NCBI GenBank assembly: GCA_903789415.1
Contig: CAIFEG010000006.1
Location: forward strand, 20,293-84,292
Reading direction: 5' to 3'
Length of the DNA: 64,000 bases
Origin: an uncultured Eggerthellaceae bacterium
GTDB taxonomy: Bacteria; Actinomycetota; Coriobacteriia; Coriobacteriales; Eggerthellaceae
The notes under the pieces are model-generated. The model made no database searches. It saw only the letters and a program-made list of their open reading frames with translations, and was not told the origin of the DNA. The translations under genes were made by a program, and so were the position numbers. This document shows, in pieces, positions 16,343 through 25,094 of this stretch (its first letter is position 1; the number at the start of each line of letters is the position of its first letter).

Positions 16343-18379
16343 TTATTTCTTCTTTTTTGCTTTCATCTGTGAGGGATGCATACGGAAGAAGTCGAAACGT
16401 GGCGGCAAAATCTTTACCGCATGACGATGGTGTTTCACTTCGGCATCGCTACACAGTTCACCCAAATCATCAAAAGACGCATTCCAGTCAAAGAATTTAT
16501 CTTTGTCGAAGTTCATGTAGTCGCAGATTTCTTCGCAGCCGCGAGGGACTACCGGATGCATCAGCAAGGTACAAATACGCAGCAAATAGAAGCTATCGAT
16601 GAGCACCTGAGCACGATCGTCTTCGGCATTATCGTTTACCACACGCTTTATCTGAGCACTCCAATACTTGTTCGACCAGCGGATAAACTCGTCCATCAAT
16701 GACATGATGGAATGAAGCTCCTGCTTTTCCATAATGCGTTCGTATTTGTCCATGACCTCAAAAACGTGATCATGCACCTCAGAAGACACCGGACCGAGCG
16801 GCATGTAGCCATCAAAGTTATTTTTTGCCTCATACAGACAGCTACGTGCCAGACGATTGAACACCTTCGTCAACAGCGCGCCCTCTTTAAGCACCGGATC
16901 AGCCACACGCGGGTCATTTCTGCGGTCCGGATCAGGGTTGTATGCTTTAGGCTCAAAGCTGACTGATTTCTGATCGAGACCCAAGCCTAACCAATGGGCA
17001 CGAAGCTGCTCGGCTGTGTAATGATTCAGCAGGTCATCAGCGGAAGGTGGCTTTATCTTACTAGACGATGATGCCTTTTTTCCGTTAAGCAGAATATGGT
17101 GGTTCGCCACGATTTCTGTTTGACGAAGATCATTTCCGTGAGCAGGTTGATCCGGATCGGAATCGGTACGCATTGCTTGCCACATCGCGGGCTGCGCCAC
17201 ACCATAGAAGTACAGGTTATCCTGGCCAATAAACTGATAGACACGCGCATCGTCGCTGCACCAAAACTTGCGCCACTCTTCACGCGGAAGGCCCAGCTTA
17301 TCGTTTACCGCAACGGTAAAACTAATCGGCGCAATCAAGCTCTCAGGCCAGCACCACACGGTAAGGTTGCCGCTTTCACCGTCAAGATCAGGAGCTTTGA
17401 CTCCCCACTCAATATTGCCGGTAATGCGAAATGGAACTAACGTTTTTCCCGTACGGAAGCGAATTCCATTTTCCTTCATGATGCTGCGCGCCGTATCGCG
17501 GTCATCGATGTCGTCAAAAATAAGCTGGAAGCTTTGCTTGTTGCCTTGCGCTGCCTCAAAACGGTGTTTCGGTAGACGATCCTTTACCGCCAGATATTGA
17601 TCATGTTCTTCATTTTTTACGAACATGATCGGCGCCTGCAAAAACTCAGATATTGCCTCGGGGACCAAAGGACGCGTATCAGGATCCTTGCGCATTTCTT
17701 CAACGCGCTTTTCCAAAAAATCATGAAATGCAGGCAGATCGAAGTACCAATTCGCCACCGGACGCATTTCTGGCGTAACACCGGTGAGTGTGGAATGCGG
17801 AGCGATCAATTCACTTGGTGCATATTGATGACCCAGATCGCACTCGTCGGCATAGGCATGTTCACTCTTGCATCCCTGCACAGGGCATCTGCCCACAACC
17901 TGACGTCCATTTAAAAACGTATGGGCTTTCGGGTCATAGAACTGCATGGTTTCACGCTTGTGTAAAAACCCATTGTCATACAGACGGGTAATCGCACGTG
18001 CAACCGTTTCTTGGTGCACACTTGCACAGTGCCCGATGCCCGAACCCTCAAAGATATCAAGGCTGATATCGTAGGAATCAAGCGTTGCTTTTTGCTGATT
18101 ATGGTTACGCATGACATAATCTGCGATGGATCCCGAAAAAGTGCCTGCTTCGACTTCTTTACGGTAGCCTTCATTGATCGGAGAACCATAGCAATCGGTG
18201 CCCGAGACAAAACGCACATTATCTTTTCCAATACGATCGCGTAAAAAGCGCGCAAAACAGTCAGCGGGGACGAAAACGCCACCGACATGGCCAAAGTGCA
18301 AGGCTTTGTTCCCATATGGCATTCCCGCAGTTACAACAGCACGTTTTGGCCATGATACAGAACTTGGCCTATTCGTCAT
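16343..18379 (-). CDS. metG: methionyl-tRNA synthetase, with altered KMSKS loop
   Basis: This 678-residue class I synthetase charges tRNA-Met. The HIGH motif is HFGH (residues 28-31, ALHFGHVGG). A zinc knuckle is present (CPVQGC, then CDLGH), and FIGQDN and a tryptophan-rich methionine pocket follow. In place of KMSKS the sequence reads KASSSSK after HHILLNGK: the first lysine is kept, while the Met and the second lysine are replaced. The anticodon-binding helical domain follows, and the protein ends in KAKKKK. No C-terminal Trbp111 domain is present. It may be the only MetRS or a divergent paralogue; this cannot be settled from the window. The start has GGAAGGG upstream. Confidence 0.82.
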   Translation of the reverse strand: MTNRPSSVSWPKRAVVTAGMPYGNKALHFGHVGGVFVPADCFARFLRDRIGKDNVRFVSGTDCYGSPINEGYRKEVEAGTFSGSIADYVMRNHNQQKATLDSYDISLDIFEGSGIGHCASVHQETVARAITRLYDNGFLHKRETMQFYDPKAHTFLNGRQVVGRCPVQGCKSEHAYADECDLGHQYAPSELIAPHSTLTGVTPEMRPVANWYFDLPAFHDFLEKRVEEMRKDPDTRPLVPEAISEFLQAPIMFVKNEEHDQYLAVKDRLPKHRFEAAQGNKQSFQLIFDDIDDRDTARSIMKENGIRFRTGKTLVPFRITGNIEWGVKAPDLDGESGNLTVWCWPESLIAPISFTVAVNDKLGLPREEWRKFWCSDDARVYQFIGQDNLYFYGVAQPAMWQAMRTDSDPDQPAHGNDLRQTEIVANHHILLNGKKASSSSKIKPPSADDLLNHYTAEQLRAHWLGLGLDQKSVSFEPKAYNPDPDRRNDPRVADPVLKEGALLTKVFNRLARSCLYEAKNNFDGYMPLGPVSSEVHDHVFEVMDKYERIMEKQELHSIMSLMDEFIRWSNKYWSAQIKRVVNDNAEDDRAQVLIDSFYLLRICTLLMHPVVPRGCEEICDYMNFDKDKFFDWNASFDDLGELCSDAEVKHHRHAVKILPPRFDFFRMHPSQMKAKKKK

Positions 18380-18460
18380 CTGAAGTCCCTTCCATCAAAA
18401 ATAAAATCTCAATAGTGGTAGATCTCAAGAGCATACAAGTTTACCGGAGAATTCGAACTG

Positions 18461-20488
18461 CTAGAATTCAAATTTTTCGTCGTAACGATTGCTCTGCTGT
18501 GCTTTCTTGGCCGTACGAATTAAGAATTCACGGTTATCTTCAGTTTGCTGCAGAGACTTAATAAGCATCGTCATCGCACGCTCGGTGTTATTCATGCCCG
18601 CAAGCACACGGCGAACACCCCAAATAAGCGGCGCTTCTTGTGGATCAAGAAGCAAGTCCTCGCGACGTGTTCCGCTGGCTACCGGGTCGATAGCAGGGAA
18701 AATACGACGATCGGCAAGGTTGCGATCAAGTTTGAGCTCCATGTTGCCCGTGCCTTTAAATTCCTCAAAGATGACTTCATCCATCTTCGAACCGGTATCT
18801 ACCAGCGCAGATGCGAGAATCGAAAGCGATCCCCCACCTTCGATGTTGCGTGCTGCGCCCAAGAAACGTTTTGGCGGATACAAAGCTGCAGAGTCAACAC
18901 CACCGGAAAGTACACGACCGCTTGCAGGTTGTGCCAGGTTGTATGCACGAGCCAAACGCGTGATGGAGTCGAGCAGAATTACAACATCTTCGCCATCTTC
19001 AACCATGCGTTTTGCGCGCTCAATTACCATTTCAGCTGCGGCAATATGGTTTTCTGACGGCATATCAAACGTTGATGCAATCACTTCACCGTGAATGCTG
19101 CGCTGCATATCGGTAACTTCTTCAGGGCGTTCATCGATGAGTAAGCACATCAGATGCACTTCGGGGTTATTAGCCGAAATTGACGCCGCAATATTCTTCA
19201 AAACGGTGGTTTTACCTGCCTTAGGAGGCGAAACGATCAAGCCACGCTGACCTTTTCCGATAGGTGCAGCCAAATCAATCACACGCGCCGTGATGTATTT
19301 CCGACCGTGTTCCATAACCAGGCGCTCATTTGGGAAAATAGGCGTTAAATCACGGAAACGCTTACGGTGGCGCTCCTGCTCTGGATCATGCCCATTGATG
19401 GTAATGATCTGCTGAAGCGCGGGATATTTTTCATTTTGACGTGGCGGACGTGTACGTCCAAAAATTTTATCGCCCTTGCGTAATCCGTTACGGCGAATAA
19501 TTGATGCAGCAACATAGACATCTTGTTCGCTAGGAAGATACCCTTGGGTGCGTAAAAACCCATATCCATCAGAGAGGATGTCTAAAATGCCGGTGACCTG
19601 TTTAAAGCCCTCTTTGACCAGTTCAGCCTTGTACACTGCATCGACGAGTTCAGCCTTTTTTAAGCCCTTGACATCAAGTTCAAGCTCTTTGGCCTTGTCG
19701 CGAAGATCGGCAACTTTAAGTTTTGAAAGTTCTTCTTCAGAAATTTCAGGAGTCTGCACACGATTTTGTGTGTGTTGATGACGGGCGCGACGGCGATTGC
19801 GATCATTTCGATCACTATGGTCCTCGTGCGTGTTCTTGTGTGTGTGATTGTTTTCGCGCTCATCACGACTGCGGTGACGACGACGATCGCCAGAATCTTC
19901 CTCATCGTGGTTAGGCTCTGATTTATCTTGTTCAGAAGCGTTTTCTTGAGTATGCGCATGACGACGAACACGGACGCGGGTTCCTTCCGTGGCTTCTTCA
20001 GATGCGTTTGACTTTTGATTTGAGTCAGATGTCTGTTTTTGTGCCGTTGAGGAAGGCTTTTCAGCGGATGCTGTTTTTTGAGGAGATTTCCCGGATACCT
20101 TCTGCGATTTTGTACGAGCCGCGCTTTTTGTTGAACCTACGGTTCCTGCAGTTGCGGCAGCTGTCACAGTTGATGCAGCTGATGTGGTTGCTGCAGTTTC
20201 TGCGCTTGTTGCATCTTGTGCTTCAACACTTTTTGTCGAACGTTTCCGCACACGAGTTTTCTTTGCGGTGGAGGCAGCCTTTGTCGTTTTCTTTGCTGCA
20301 GTTTTACGTTTCGTCGTGGCGCGTTTGGCTGGTGCTTTTTCTTCGGATTCTGTCACCTGATCAGCACCTTTTGCAGTAGCTGGCTTTTTTGCCGTGGTGC
20401 GTCTGCGGCGGACACGCGTCTTCGGTGCACTTTCCACTAGTTCTGCTACCGCCATTGTTCCTTGATCTAATGTATCGGATTCACTCAT
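18461..20488 (-). CDS. rho: transcription termination factor Rho with large basic N-terminal insert
   Basis: This is the RNA helicase that ends transcription at Rho-dependent sites. Residues from about 250 to 675 form the standard Rho: the N-terminal helical domain (KLKVADLRDKAKEL), the RNA-binding cold-shock-like domain (GFLRTQGYLPSEQDVY), Walker A PPKAGKTT, Walker B VVILLDSITRLARAYN, and the Q-loop/R-loop region. Residues 1-250 are low complexity: Lys/Ala/Thr-rich first (RVRRRRTTAKKPATAK), then Arg/His/Asp/Asn-rich. Rho of Actinobacteria and Bacteroides often carries such inserts, which bind RNA or promote condensates. Its ATG overlaps the tal stop (ATGA). Confidence 0.95.
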   Translation of the reverse strand: MSESDTLDQGTMAVAELVESAPKTRVRRRRTTAKKPATAKGADQVTESEEKAPAKRATTKRKTAAKKTTKAASTAKKTRVRKRSTKSVEAQDATSAETAATTSAASTVTAAATAGTVGSTKSAARTKSQKVSGKSPQKTASAEKPSSTAQKQTSDSNQKSNASEEATEGTRVRVRRHAHTQENASEQDKSEPNHDEEDSGDRRRHRSRDERENNHTHKNTHEDHSDRNDRNRRRARHQHTQNRVQTPEISEEELSKLKVADLRDKAKELELDVKGLKKAELVDAVYKAELVKEGFKQVTGILDILSDGYGFLRTQGYLPSEQDVYVAASIIRRNGLRKGDKIFGRTRPPRQNEKYPALQQIITINGHDPEQERHRKRFRDLTPIFPNERLVMEHGRKYITARVIDLAAPIGKGQRGLIVSPPKAGKTTVLKNIAASISANNPEVHLMCLLIDERPEEVTDMQRSIHGEVIASTFDMPSENHIAAAEMVIERAKRMVEDGEDVVILLDSITRLARAYNLAQPASGRVLSGGVDSAALYPPKRFLGAARNIEGGGSLSILASALVDTGSKMDEVIFEEFKGTGNMELKLDRNLADRRIFPAIDPVASGTRREDLLLDPQEAPLIWGVRRVLAGMNNTERAMTMLIKSLQQTEDNREFLIRTAKKAQQSNRYDEKFEF

Positions 20489-21147
20489 GCGTTTTTAACT
20501 TTCTCCCAATCGGCCATGAAACGATCAAGTCCATTGGTAGTCAACGGATGATTGACCATCTTCTCAAGTACAGGGAATGGCACGGTCGCAATGTCGACGC
20601 CCATCAGTGCTGCTTGGGTAACGTGGTTTGCAGAACGAATTGATGCGGCGATGATTTCTACCGGATGACCAAAATCATAGTTATTGATTGCTTGAACGAT
20701 TTCACTTAAATGCTCAATGCCATCTTCGCTGATGTCATCATAACGGCCGATAAATGGGCTAATATAGCGTGCACCTGCACGTGCGGCTAAGATTGCCTGG
20801 GGGACGGTGAAGCAAAGGGTCATGTTTACATTAACGCCTTTTGCTGAAAGGGTATGTGTTGCTGCGAGACCCTCAACGGTAGTGGGGATTTTCACGACAA
20901 CATTCGGCGCAATTTTCGAAAGCTCGAGGCCGTCAGCAACCATATCATCACGGTTTTCAGCAACCGTTTCTGCAGATACCGGACCATCTACAATCTCACA
21001 AATCTTTTTAATATGGTCATGAAAATCTGCAAGTTTGCCACCGGTACGAGCATAAAGAGAAGGGTTTGTTGTTACGCCTTGTATCGCGCCCCAACTCGCA
21101 GCCTCTTTAATGTCATTAATATCGGCAGTATCAAGAAAAAATTTCAA
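20485..21147 (-). CDS. tal: transaldolase, TalC/fructose-6-phosphate aldolase type
   Basis: This 220-residue enzyme is of the short TalC/MipB class. It starts (M)KFFLDTADINDIKE. VTTNPSLYAR carries the phosphate-binding motif, VVKIPTT holds the Schiff-base lysine, and the family GARYISPFIGR motif follows. It acts in the non-oxidative pentose phosphate pathway. The start is TTG at 21145-21147, preceded by AGGGAG at good spacing; the upstream ATG of the longer frame lacks one and adds residues the family does not have. Rho starts within its stop codon, so rho translation is probably coupled to tal. Confidence 0.93.
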   Translation of the reverse strand: MKFFLDTADINDIKEAASWGAIQGVTTNPSLYARTGGKLADFHDHIKKICEIVDGPVSAETVAENRDDMVADGLELSKIAPNVVVKIPTTVEGLAATHTLSAKGVNVNMTLCFTVPQAILAARAGARYISPFIGRYDDISEDGIEHLSEIVQAINNYDFGHPVEIIAASIRSANHVTQAALMGVDIATVPFPVLEKMVNHPLTTNGLDRFMADWEKVKNA

Positions 21148-21281
21148 AGGTATCTCCCTTCGACTACACAACAAAATGCTCCCTGTAATCCATACAAGGA
21201 AAATGCTGTGAATATGATTGGTTTAAATAAAAAAATAAATAGACAAAGACCCCTATTGAATTGACTGGGGAAGATGACTAC

Positions 21282-21309
21282 ATCATAACAGAGGTTTGCT
21301 TTTGCGCAA
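21282..21309 (-). promoter_or_regulatory. candidate promoter for tal-rho
   Basis: On the minus strand TTGCGC (-35) and TATGAT (-10) are 16 bases apart and lie about 135 bases upstream of the tal TTG. The 377-base gap between tal and thiD holds this element, the inverted repeat at 21436-21497 and otherwise only A/T-rich sequence. Confidence 0.4.
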
Positions 21310-21435
21310 CAAAATGAAAGCACAAAATAGCTGTGAAATGCAATAATCAATGAATTTCTTTAAAAAATAATTCAATAACAGGCAATGTCACGTTTATCTG
21401 CTATTGCATACATAAGATCTCACAGCAAAAGGCAT

Positions 21436-21497
21436 ATGCGCGAGTCGGAACTAAGTAAGAAATCACCACATATACAATTACGTGGTAACTCGCGCAT
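21436..21497. repeat. perfect 10-base inverted repeat enclosing 42 bases
   Basis: ATGCGCGAGT at 21436-21445 is exactly inverted at 21488-21497 (ACTCGCGCAT). Inside, CCAC and GTGG can pair again. There is no T-run on either side, so this is not a plain terminator. It lies 28 bases after the thiD stop and could be a 3' stability element for thiD mRNA, or part of a small RNA. Confidence 0.6.
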
Positions 21498-21524
21498 ACA
21501 CCAAATCAAGAACCACTCAATACG

Positions 21525-22334
21525 TTAAAACAAATCGTGGGAAGACCGATCCCACATGTGATTGAGCGGACCATTCCCTTTTCCGAGCCCTAAATTATGT
21601 TTGATGGCTCCATTGACATACTTTTTCGCATGAGCAACTGCAGCTTGTGCCGAAAGCCCACGTGCAAGTCCACATGCGATAGCACTTGAAAGCGTGCATC
21701 CGGTACCATGGGTGTTCTGCGTTTTTACTTTCGGAGCATCCATCCACACCAGACGGTCATGTTCGGTGCACAAGACATCGTCAGAGCTGTCTGAAAGATG
21801 CCCACCTTTTACCAGGACAAATCCATGGCCCATGTTATCTTGAATCGTCTGCGCGGCTTTTTCCATATCTTCTTTTGTCTCGACATTAAAACCTGCGAGC
21901 ACGGAAGCTTCTGACATGTTAGGCGTAACAATCTCAGCGAGAGGCAACAGCTTGTCCTCTAAGGTTTTGACTGATTCTTCAGGAAGCAAACGCGCCCCAG
22001 TTGTTGCGACCATTACCGGGTCAACCACAATATGTTCTGCATGGTATTCAGTCAGCGCATCTGCGATTGCTTCGATAAGCTGAGGCGAACCCGTCATCCC
22101 AATTTTGACTGCATCGGGGCGAATATCGTCAAAGACGCTGTGAATTTGCTGAGAGACGAATTCAGGTGGAAGTTCCATAACCCCCTGGACACCCAGTGTA
22201 TTTTGCGCAGTTACCGAAGTGATAACCGTTTCTCCGTAAAGTTTATCGGCCATGATGGTCTTCAGGTCAGCCTGAATACCCGCACCACCACTCGAATCGG
22301 ATCCTGCAATGCTCAGCACTACGGGTACGGTCAT
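21525..22334 (-). CDS. thiD: hydroxymethylpyrimidine (phosphate) kinase
   Basis: This 269-residue PfkB-type kinase would phosphorylate HMP and HMP-P on the way to thiamine. It shows IAGSDSSGGAGIQADLKT at the N-terminus, the DPVMVATTGARLL motif and the C-terminal anion-hole NTHGTGCTLSSAIA. The length is standard. The ribosome site AAAGGAG is strong. A pyridoxal kinase of the same fold is possible, but the ThiD motifs and the thiN neighbour favour HMP kinase. The gene is separated from thiN by 111 bases that hold a candidate structured RNA. Confidence 0.92.
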   Translation of the reverse strand: MTVPVVLSIAGSDSSGGAGIQADLKTIMADKLYGETVITSVTAQNTLGVQGVMELPPEFVSQQIHSVFDDIRPDAVKIGMTGSPQLIEAIADALTEYHAEHIVVDPVMVATTGARLLPEESVKTLEDKLLPLAEIVTPNMSEASVLAGFNVETKEDMEKAAQTIQDNMGHGFVLVKGGHLSDSSDDVLCTEHDRLVWMDAPKVKTQNTHGTGCTLSSAIACGLARGLSAQAAVAHAKKYVNGAIKHNLGLGKGNGPLNHMWDRSSHDLF

Positions 22335-22384
22335 AGATGCTCCTTTCTCTCACGCTTGGTGATACTCATAATGTACAAAATCAT

Positions 22385-22440
22385 ATAGTTTCGCACCTTG
22401 AGAAGTTGGCGCAATGAAAACTATCAACCAGATCAGGTGC
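22385..22440 (-). promoter_or_regulatory. candidate structured leader RNA of thiD (pseudoknot-like, partly TPP-riboswitch-like)
   Basis: In the sense of thiD the order is GCACCT (22435-22440), ATAGTTT (22418-22424), AGGTGC (22393-22398), AAACTAT (22385-22391). The first pairs perfectly with the third and the second with the fourth, which is the order of an H-type pseudoknot. The segment CACCTGATCTGG matches the conserved 3' core of TPP riboswitches, but the CTGAGA element and the CCAGCG half are missing. The ribosome site lies about 40 bases further on. This may be a derived or novel regulator, or chance. Confidence 0.4.
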
Positions 22441-22445
22441 ATAAT

Positions 22446-23186
22446 CTATGCATTTGAAAAAACATTATCAAGTTTATACCATGCAAATTCGGGGAACGTA
22501 ACTAAAAGTTCCCCTTTTTTAAGCGAAATACGCGCATGTTGTCCACAAAATTCATTCGACAAACCTAAAGACGTATCGCTTGGTAACGTAGCCGAATCAA
22601 GTGGATATTTGAGGCCTGTTTCAGTGACCCCATATGCATCTCCACCTGCGGCAAATACGGAGATATAGTTTTTGTACCGGGCGTTTTCCTGTATATTGGC
22701 GTCTGCGCCGGGACCCAAATCAATAGCTTGATTTGTATTTGCATGCACCTGAAACGCAGAGAACTCAAGCGGCGTGCAGGGCGTCACTATCGCAAGACAA
22801 AACTTGTCTCCCACGCCAAATACGCGTTTACCCTGCACGGCTGAATGGCTCATAACATTTATTGCTGCGATGGTCTGATCAAAACGGCCAGAGAGACACC
22901 CATAAAAAACAAGTGTCTCGAAGTTAAGTTCTGCCGCCCTACGAGCTGCGAGCTCCAAATCACTTTCATCTTTTTCTTCAGGAACACGCAGAACATGGGC
23001 GGCTTTAGGGACATAGCCAAGAGAATCGAAATCTCCGACTGCCTCCTCGGCTTCGAAACCGATATCGGTAAGAGATTTCCACCCCCCATCGGCAGCAATC
23101 ACATAATCAAATTGCATCGAAGAAAAATGCCGTGCATTGAACGCGGCAGCCCCAACAATGGCACAACTTGATGTATTAAAGCGCAT
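22446..23186 (-). CDS. thiN: thiamine pyrophosphokinase
   Basis: This enzyme of about 246 residues would transfer pyrophosphate from ATP to thiamine to form TPP. The family pattern is present: YVIAADGGWKSL at about residue 30, VGDFDSLG at about 50, EKDESDLELA at about 75 and the YGCLSGRFDQT segment. The start may be ATG 23186 or ATG 23198; the inner one was chosen because the outer one has no proper spacing to its GAAGG. The gene runs in the same direction as thiD downstream, so salvage (thiN) and pyrimidine activation (thiD) are paired. Confidence 0.9.
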   Translation of the reverse strand: MRFNTSSCAIVGAAAFNARHFSSMQFDYVIAADGGWKSLTDIGFEAEEAVGDFDSLGYVPKAAHVLRVPEEKDESDLELAARRAAELNFETLVFYGCLSGRFDQTIAAINVMSHSAVQGKRVFGVGDKFCLAIVTPCTPLEFSAFQVHANTNQAIDLGPGADANIQENARYKNYISVFAAGGDAYGVTETGLKYPLDSATLPSDTSLGLSNEFCGQHARISLKKGELLVTFPEFAWYKLDNVFSNA

Positions 23187-23242
23187 GTCCTTAAGCATCC
23201 TTCATCTCGTGCTTACTCATTACATGAAATATTGTAGATATA

Positions 23243-23271
23243 TTACGCGATAGCATGACAATTGGTAGAAT
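23243..23271 (+). promoter_or_regulatory. promoter of rnpB
   Basis: TTACGC (23243-23248) and TAGAAT (23266-23271) are 17 bases apart and end 9 bases before the first base of the RNase P RNA. The position fits its transcription start. Confidence 0.6.
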
Positions 23272-23280
23272 ATTTCACCA

Positions 23281-23614
23281 GAAGTGGGTCGGGCAACCGC
23301 GCGGAAACGTGAGGAAAGTCCGGGCTCCCAGGGCAAAGATGTCAGCTAACGGCTGGGCGGGGAAACCCGACGGAAAGTGCCACAGAAAAGAAGACTCCCA
23401 AGCGCACGCTTGAGAAAAGCTGAAACGGTGTGGTAAGAGCGCACCAGCATATTGGTAACAATATGGCTTGGAAAACCCCATCTGGAGCAAGCACAAATAG
23501 AGATGCGATACGGCCTGCCCTCCGTGCATCTGGGTAGTGCGCGCGTTGATGTGCCATGGGCACACACAAGATAAATGGTTGCCGATCACAGAACCCGGCT
23601 TATAGACCCACTTC
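23281..23614 (+). ncRNA. rnpB: RNase P RNA, type A
   Basis: This catalytic RNA trims tRNA 5' ends. The closing helix P1 is exact: GAAGTGGGTC at 23281-23290 pairs with GACCCACTTC at 23605-23614. The universal cores are present: GAGGAAAGTCCGGGCTCC near the 5' end, GGAAAGTGCCACAGAAA in the middle, the CCA-contact loop GGTAAGAGCGCACC, and the 3' ACAGAACCCGGCTTATAG. The length of about 334 bases fits actinobacterial type A. A T-rich run (TTCTTTTTTCTTTT) follows directly and probably ends the transcript. Open reading frames overlapping this region on the minus strand are not genes. From 23615 to 23807 nothing else is seen. Confidence 0.97.
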
Positions 23615-23807
23615 TTTTTTCTTTTATGAAACTCAATGGGTTCAATCCAGAAAAATCTATCAGTTATTACGCGGCACAACCAATTGCAAAAGAGCTTGCC
23701 CATGTCTTCACACGAACAAGCTCCATTTCTTACAAAGTTTTGTTGATGCTTTTGAGAAAGCTTAGTCAAACTTTCTACGGTCTGTAAAAGATTCGCTTTC
23801 ACAGAGC

Positions 23808-24680
23808 CTAGTCAACGTCGTCAACGTTAAATCCCACATCAGGATCGCCAAAACCACTAAAGTCTTTCTCAACCTTGGAAGGGGTTGGGGTTGCAGGCTT
23901 TACCACATTGTGATTAATCGTAGGCGTAGTGTAGGTGGCAGTTGCCGCTGACTGACGATTCGCCGTAGAAGGAGCAGCATTTCCATTCTGAGCACCTGAA
24001 TTAATATGAGGTGTCGGAGAGGCCATCGGCGCACGAGAAGCCTGACGGTTATTCGTCTGACTTGAGGTGTTCGAAGACAGTAGATGGCTCTTTGGAGCTC
24101 GTGCCTTTTGTCCATTCAAATCAGAAAGAATATCCTGAGAACTTGCAATGAAGTCAGTCAGCATGTCAGCATAACCTTCACGTGCAGCATCACGATCATC
24201 TTCAAGCTTCGTGATTTCGTCTAAAATGCGCTGCTTTTCGGCATTTGCCTTATCAAGAATGCGCTGGCCTTCAGCCTCGGCATCTTGACGCGTGGTATCG
24301 GCATTCTGATTTGCAGTCGCAATAATTTCATCAGCAGAACGCTGCGCAATAATAAGCGCTTGCGCGATAGCTGAATCGTCCTTTTTCTTTTCTTCAAGCT
24401 GACCTTGGAGCTGCTGAATCTTAGAATCGCGCTCATCGAGGTCTTGTTGAGTGATGCCTGGAGTGCCAGAGACAGGAAGAACACCCGTCTCAGAATTTGC
24501 AGCAGCAGAGTTTGCGCGCTTTGCTGCCTTCAGTTCATCATTCAGCTTGCTGTTAACGTCATTCAGACGTTTGAGCTCACTTGAAACCTTTTCAAGAAAG
24601 ACATCGACCTCGTCGACATCGTATCCTTTTCGATCAATCGTGAAGCTCTGATTATCCACGTCTTCAGAAGTAAGCGGCAT
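23808..24680 (-). CDS. divIVA: DivIVA-like polar/septal coiled-coil protein
   Basis: This 290-residue protein has the N-terminal DivIVA membrane-binding region (residues 1-40: QSFTIDRKGYDVDEVDVFLE). Coiled coil follows (about 30-60 and 90-185), then a Thr/Pro/Asn/Ala-rich tail of about 100 residues ending in an acidic GFGDPDVGFNVDDVD. DivIVA senses curved membrane at poles and septa and, in Actinobacteria, directs wall growth. It ends the dcw series downstream of yggT and sepF, the usual actinobacterial order. The start follows AAGGGAAA. Confidence 0.93.
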   Translation of the reverse strand: MPLTSEDVDNQSFTIDRKGYDVDEVDVFLEKVSSELKRLNDVNSKLNDELKAAKRANSAAANSETGVLPVSGTPGITQQDLDERDSKIQQLQGQLEEKKKDDSAIAQALIIAQRSADEIIATANQNADTTRQDAEAEGQRILDKANAEKQRILDEITKLEDDRDAAREGYADMLTDFIASSQDILSDLNGQKARAPKSHLLSSNTSSQTNNRQASRAPMASPTPHINSGAQNGNAAPSTANRQSAATATYTTPTINHNVVKPATPTPSKVEKDFSGFGDPDVGFNVDDVD

Positions 24681-24758
24681 TGGTTTCCCTTTCTTTATTT
24701 CTAAGATCCTGCAAAGTGCTTTTGTGATGACAACATTTTCTAACGAACATCAGCATTT

Positions 24759-25016
24759 TTAAAGCAATCTCGCAAGAAACTCCACAACCAATTGTAATAC
24801 AAGGAGTGCAATAATGGGCGAGATGTCCACCATCCCTCCAATTGGTGGAATAACTCGCCGAAATGGTCTCAAAAAAGGTTCACAAATTGCAGCGAAAAAG
24901 CCGCGAATATCACCCATGACTCCCGACGTAGAATGAGGAATCCACGTCAAAAAACAGTAAATGATAATAATGATTGAATAGATGTTGCCAATTGCCAAAA
25001 TAAGACGGCCGATCAT
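24759..25016 (-). CDS. YggT family membrane protein
   Basis: This 85-residue protein has two hydrophobic helices (about residues 3-25 and 62-84). The conserved linker ICEPFLRPFRRVIPPIGGMVDISPIIA falls between them, which is typical of the YggT/Ycf19 family. Members are small inner-membrane proteins encoded between sepF and divIVA in Gram-positive bacteria and are thought to assist membrane organisation at division. AAGGAC precedes the ATG. The context is exact. Confidence 0.92.
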   Translation of the reverse strand: MIGRLILAIGNIYSIIIIIYCFLTWIPHSTSGVMGDIRGFFAAICEPFLRPFRRVIPPIGGMVDISPIIALLVLQLVVEFLARLL

Positions 25017-25094
25017 ATTGAGTCCTTAATCACCTGAATCTTTATCGGTCCAACACCTCTTATAAGAGGTTGTGAGAGGTTTCTTGCAAAACGT

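Noticed and set aside
19660..19971. Frames over the rho 5' part (for example 103 codons on the minus strand, 63 on the plus)
   Set aside because: They are shadows of the low-complexity Rho N-terminus in other frames, without ribosome sites.
22385..22445. Canonical TPP riboswitch before thiD
   Set aside because: Only the CCTGATCTGG half of the pyrophosphate arm is present. CTGAGA and CCAGCG are missing on both sides, so a standard TPP aptamer cannot form.
23275..23802. Long minus-strand reading frames (175, 75 and 73 codons) and plus-strand frames of about 70 codons
   Set aside because: They lie over or directly after the RNase P RNA, whose P1 helix and core motifs are exact. They lack ribosome sites and family features.
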